Source of the DNA: Whitmania pigra
Taxonomy: Eukaryota; Annelida; Clitellata; Hirudinida; Haemopidae
DNA: 64,000 nt
Direction: 5' to 3'
NCBI GenBank assembly: GCA_021613335.1
Contig: JAJTWR010000305.1
Span: 615,001-679,000 of the forward strand
Each line of letters opens with the position of its first letter. The stretch's first letter is position 1. Shown in pieces: positions 62,101 to 64,000 of this stretch. The position numbers were made by a program, and so were the translations under genes. The notes beneath the pieces were generated by a model. It had not been told where the DNA came from and made no database searches. It saw only the letters and a program-made list of their open reading frames with translations.

Positions 62101-63859
62101 CATTACTTTAAAGATTAAAAAATAATTTTTTTTTACCAAGAAAATCAATTAATGAACTAATGAAGCAGGTTTTGTAAAGTTTAATTTGTATTGACTATCT
62201 GTCCATTGTAAAATCTTGATTTACATTTAGAGCTAATTTGATAAACATGAATTTTATAATTCTATATTCTCAGTTTTAGACAGAAACTTATATGGTTGCC
62301 CCATAACAGTACAAAAAATGGATGAATACCAACTGATATCTGGTTATCAGGGCCTTTACTTCTGAGGGACACGACTTGCATATTTCCACGATGGTTCTTG
62401 CTGCTGAACTTGAATGGGAAATTTTAATCCGATCATCTAACAATTTTTGCATTGTCTTTGATGCCTAGTCGACATTATGTAACAGATGTTGTGCTAAATA
62501 AAAGTAAATCTTTAAATTGGTCATGCATTGGGTGTAATTAAGCATTTACTTAAATGTAATAAACATTGATATTAGTTATGTAATGATGTCACACATGTAT
62601 TTAATTTTGTAGGTGAGTATTATAGTATTCCATCCAAAATATCCAAAAATGAAATGCATCAGGTTTGAGGTCAGGTTAATTGTTTCACCTGACGATGTCT
62701 GGGTTCTTTGTGGTGAGTATCTTGTAGACCAGTTCGTCCATTATTTGTCTCGATGTCTCCTGAGAGATTGTCTCGAAAATGCCACTGAAAAGTTTAAATT
62801 TTCTCATCATTACGGTCGGCGGTTATGGTTGAAGATGGGAGAATGATGCGAGCCATAATAAGCTGATGCACACGAATTATTCTATTTAACAAAAACTATT
62901 GACTCATTACAACTAATAAATTATGACTTTTCAATTTACAGATGTATTTGTCTAGTTCACAATCTTATGGAGGAGTGGACGATAATTTGGTTCTCTGCAA
63001 CTTCGTCGCAATTTTCAATAACAACGCCGACTAACGTTCTCGACTTGTTGACGGTCTGCATCAAAGCCATGACCCTCGGAGTTGTCAGTTCGTCTTCTGA
63101 CATCAGCATCTGCTGGAGCCAGATGCTTTCCAGGGCTGTTGTTGTATTGGAGATGTTGTGATGTTGTTACATTATCATTTGATAACAAAAGCTTTTGAGT
63201 TGTTTTAGGTTCCAAAATGCTGCATTGATTTTCTAGGACTTTAGATTAGTTGCAGTGGTAGTGAAGGCACAATATAATTAGTAGCGTAATAAAATATAGC
63301 TAATTTAAATTAATTAGTCTAACCTAGTTTGGCTAATTCTTGAAAGCTAGCAAGCAGCATACTCGTAGAATCGATAACGCTCGTGAATGACACAAGCAGG
63401 CTTTGCTTCGTACTTCCCTAGATGTAGAAATTAGTGGCTTATTGATTTTAGTCATCAATGGATCTAAGTTCACCACTGAGAATATTCCTTGCACAGAAAT
63501 ATTGCTTACATACTTCTGCCATCAGAGTGATTTTCTTTTGGAGCCTGTTTGCCAGGTAGAGTACAGAGTCGAGGGCATCAGGAAGCATCTTAGCTACGAA
63601 GTCAGGCAGATCACTTGGATTAGCACTGATGCATAGCTCCCTGTTGTTGGAAAGATTGGATATGACATCCTGGAATAGATAAAAATCAAAAAAAAACCTT
63701 ACACCAGGAATCTTGCAAGTTTCGAAAAAGAGTTCCATCCATCTTCAAACTTCCAAAACTTCTGCTTTAGAGAGAATGTCAGAATTGGAATTATACCGAA
63801 ATTCAATATGTCATTCTTGGCTTTAACCAATTGCCTGTTTTCATTCTTCCCTACGACTT
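59130..63859 (-). CDS. IQCB1: IQ motif-containing B1 / nephrocystin-5-like protein, 5' end missing
   Basis: Exons, in transcript order: 63859-63705, 63669-63514, 63417-63324, 63135-63036, 62784-62689, 62408-62334, 62027-61928, 61746-61637, 61198-61056, 60595-60447, 60264-60133, 59830-59677 and 59332-59130 (TAA). All joins keep frame. The N-terminal half is helical (FVAKMLPDALDSVLYLANRL; SLLVSFTSVIDSTSMLLASF). IQ motifs follow (AIQIQSWWRSCLARKR; ATKIQASWRRYAAQRN; AAIKIQRA) with a charged coiled coil between them (EREELGHQEEKMQADLQYLL). The C-terminus carries AVKAKEEHMEKLRQLDMPWW then KKL. This order and the closing PWWKKL match human IQCB1/NPHP5, a centrosome and transition-zone protein that binds calmodulin and CEP290 and is needed for ciliogenesis. 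The first exon(s) lie beyond 63860, probably past the window edge. Confidence 0.85.
60690..60715. repeat. ATC trinucleotide tracts in IQCB1 introns
   Basis: Short ATC/GAT runs at about 60670-60720, 60818-60870 and 60978-61013, all in one IQCB1 intron, plus a GATGAT tract at 59580-59660 in another. No other feature in these introns. Confidence 0.8.
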
Positions 63860-64000
63860 CTAAATACAGTAAAGTGTTAGTCCGCACCATAAAATGACAG
63901 ACGAATAAAATGTCTATATTTTAAAGTTTGCGTAGGTTTGAAACTATGAATCATTTTATAGAGACTTAGATGTGATTCGAAAGTCGTGTCACCTCTCAGT

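Overview
Eukaryotic (metazoan) nuclear DNA. The window is AT-rich, with many short exons split by GT-AG introns, large intronic microsatellites (TAA/TTA, GAT/ATC, TTG/CAA, AATG) and no operons or bacterial signals. It carries a miR-100 / let-7 hairpin pair in cis and metazoan genes resembling ANKAR and IQCB1, so the source is a bilaterian. The intron style and triplet repeats suggest a lophotrochozoan, perhaps an annelid such as a leech. That last step is a guess from overall look, not a proven placement. Exon boundaries were read by hand from splice motifs, frame continuity and, where possible, similarity to remembered proteins.

Layout. (1) 2.4-6.0 kb, minus strand: tandem array of four small paralogous membrane proteins of unknown function. 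(2) 6.2 kb: an RFX X-box-like palindrome beside a FOX motif, in the intergenic region between divergent genes. (3) 6.85-12.90 kb, plus: ankyrin + armadillo gene (ANKAR-like). (4) 13.1-16.6 kb, minus: a nine-exon gene for about 518 residues that I do not recognise, convergent with ANKAR. (5) 20.5-21.9 kb, plus: a compact promoter (octamer, CCAAT, E2F palindrome, E-box, TATA) driving a three-exon gene for a 125-residue basic/acidic protein. (6) 27.3-30.9 kb, plus: 3' part of a gene with an intracellular-type Ig domain, a long polar region and a C-terminal double hydrophobic segment. (7) 31.7 kb, minus: a 76-residue ORF. (8) 32.5-43.1 kb, plus: signal peptide + Ig + twelve LDL-receptor class A modules + Ser/Thr linker + hydrophobic tail. 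(9) 43.9-47.7 and 48.5-51.6 kb, plus: two related Ig-superfamily genes sharing a recent 1.36-kb duplication. One copy is broken by a 5-nt deletion. (10) 54.6-58 kb, plus: a GC-richer, ORF-poor zone holding the miR-100 and let-7 hairpins. (11) 59.1-63.9 kb, minus: IQCB1/NPHP5-like gene, 5' end outside the window.

Themes. Two recognised genes (ANKAR-like, IQCB1-like) plus the RFX/FOX element point to ciliated-cell biology at both ends. The centre is a cluster of secreted or surface Ig/LDLRa proteins built from phase-1 exon modules. The most interesting items are the miR-100/let-7 pair with unusual changes confined mainly to the middle of both mature arms, the four-gene array of unknown membrane proteins, and the decaying/duplicating Ig genes.
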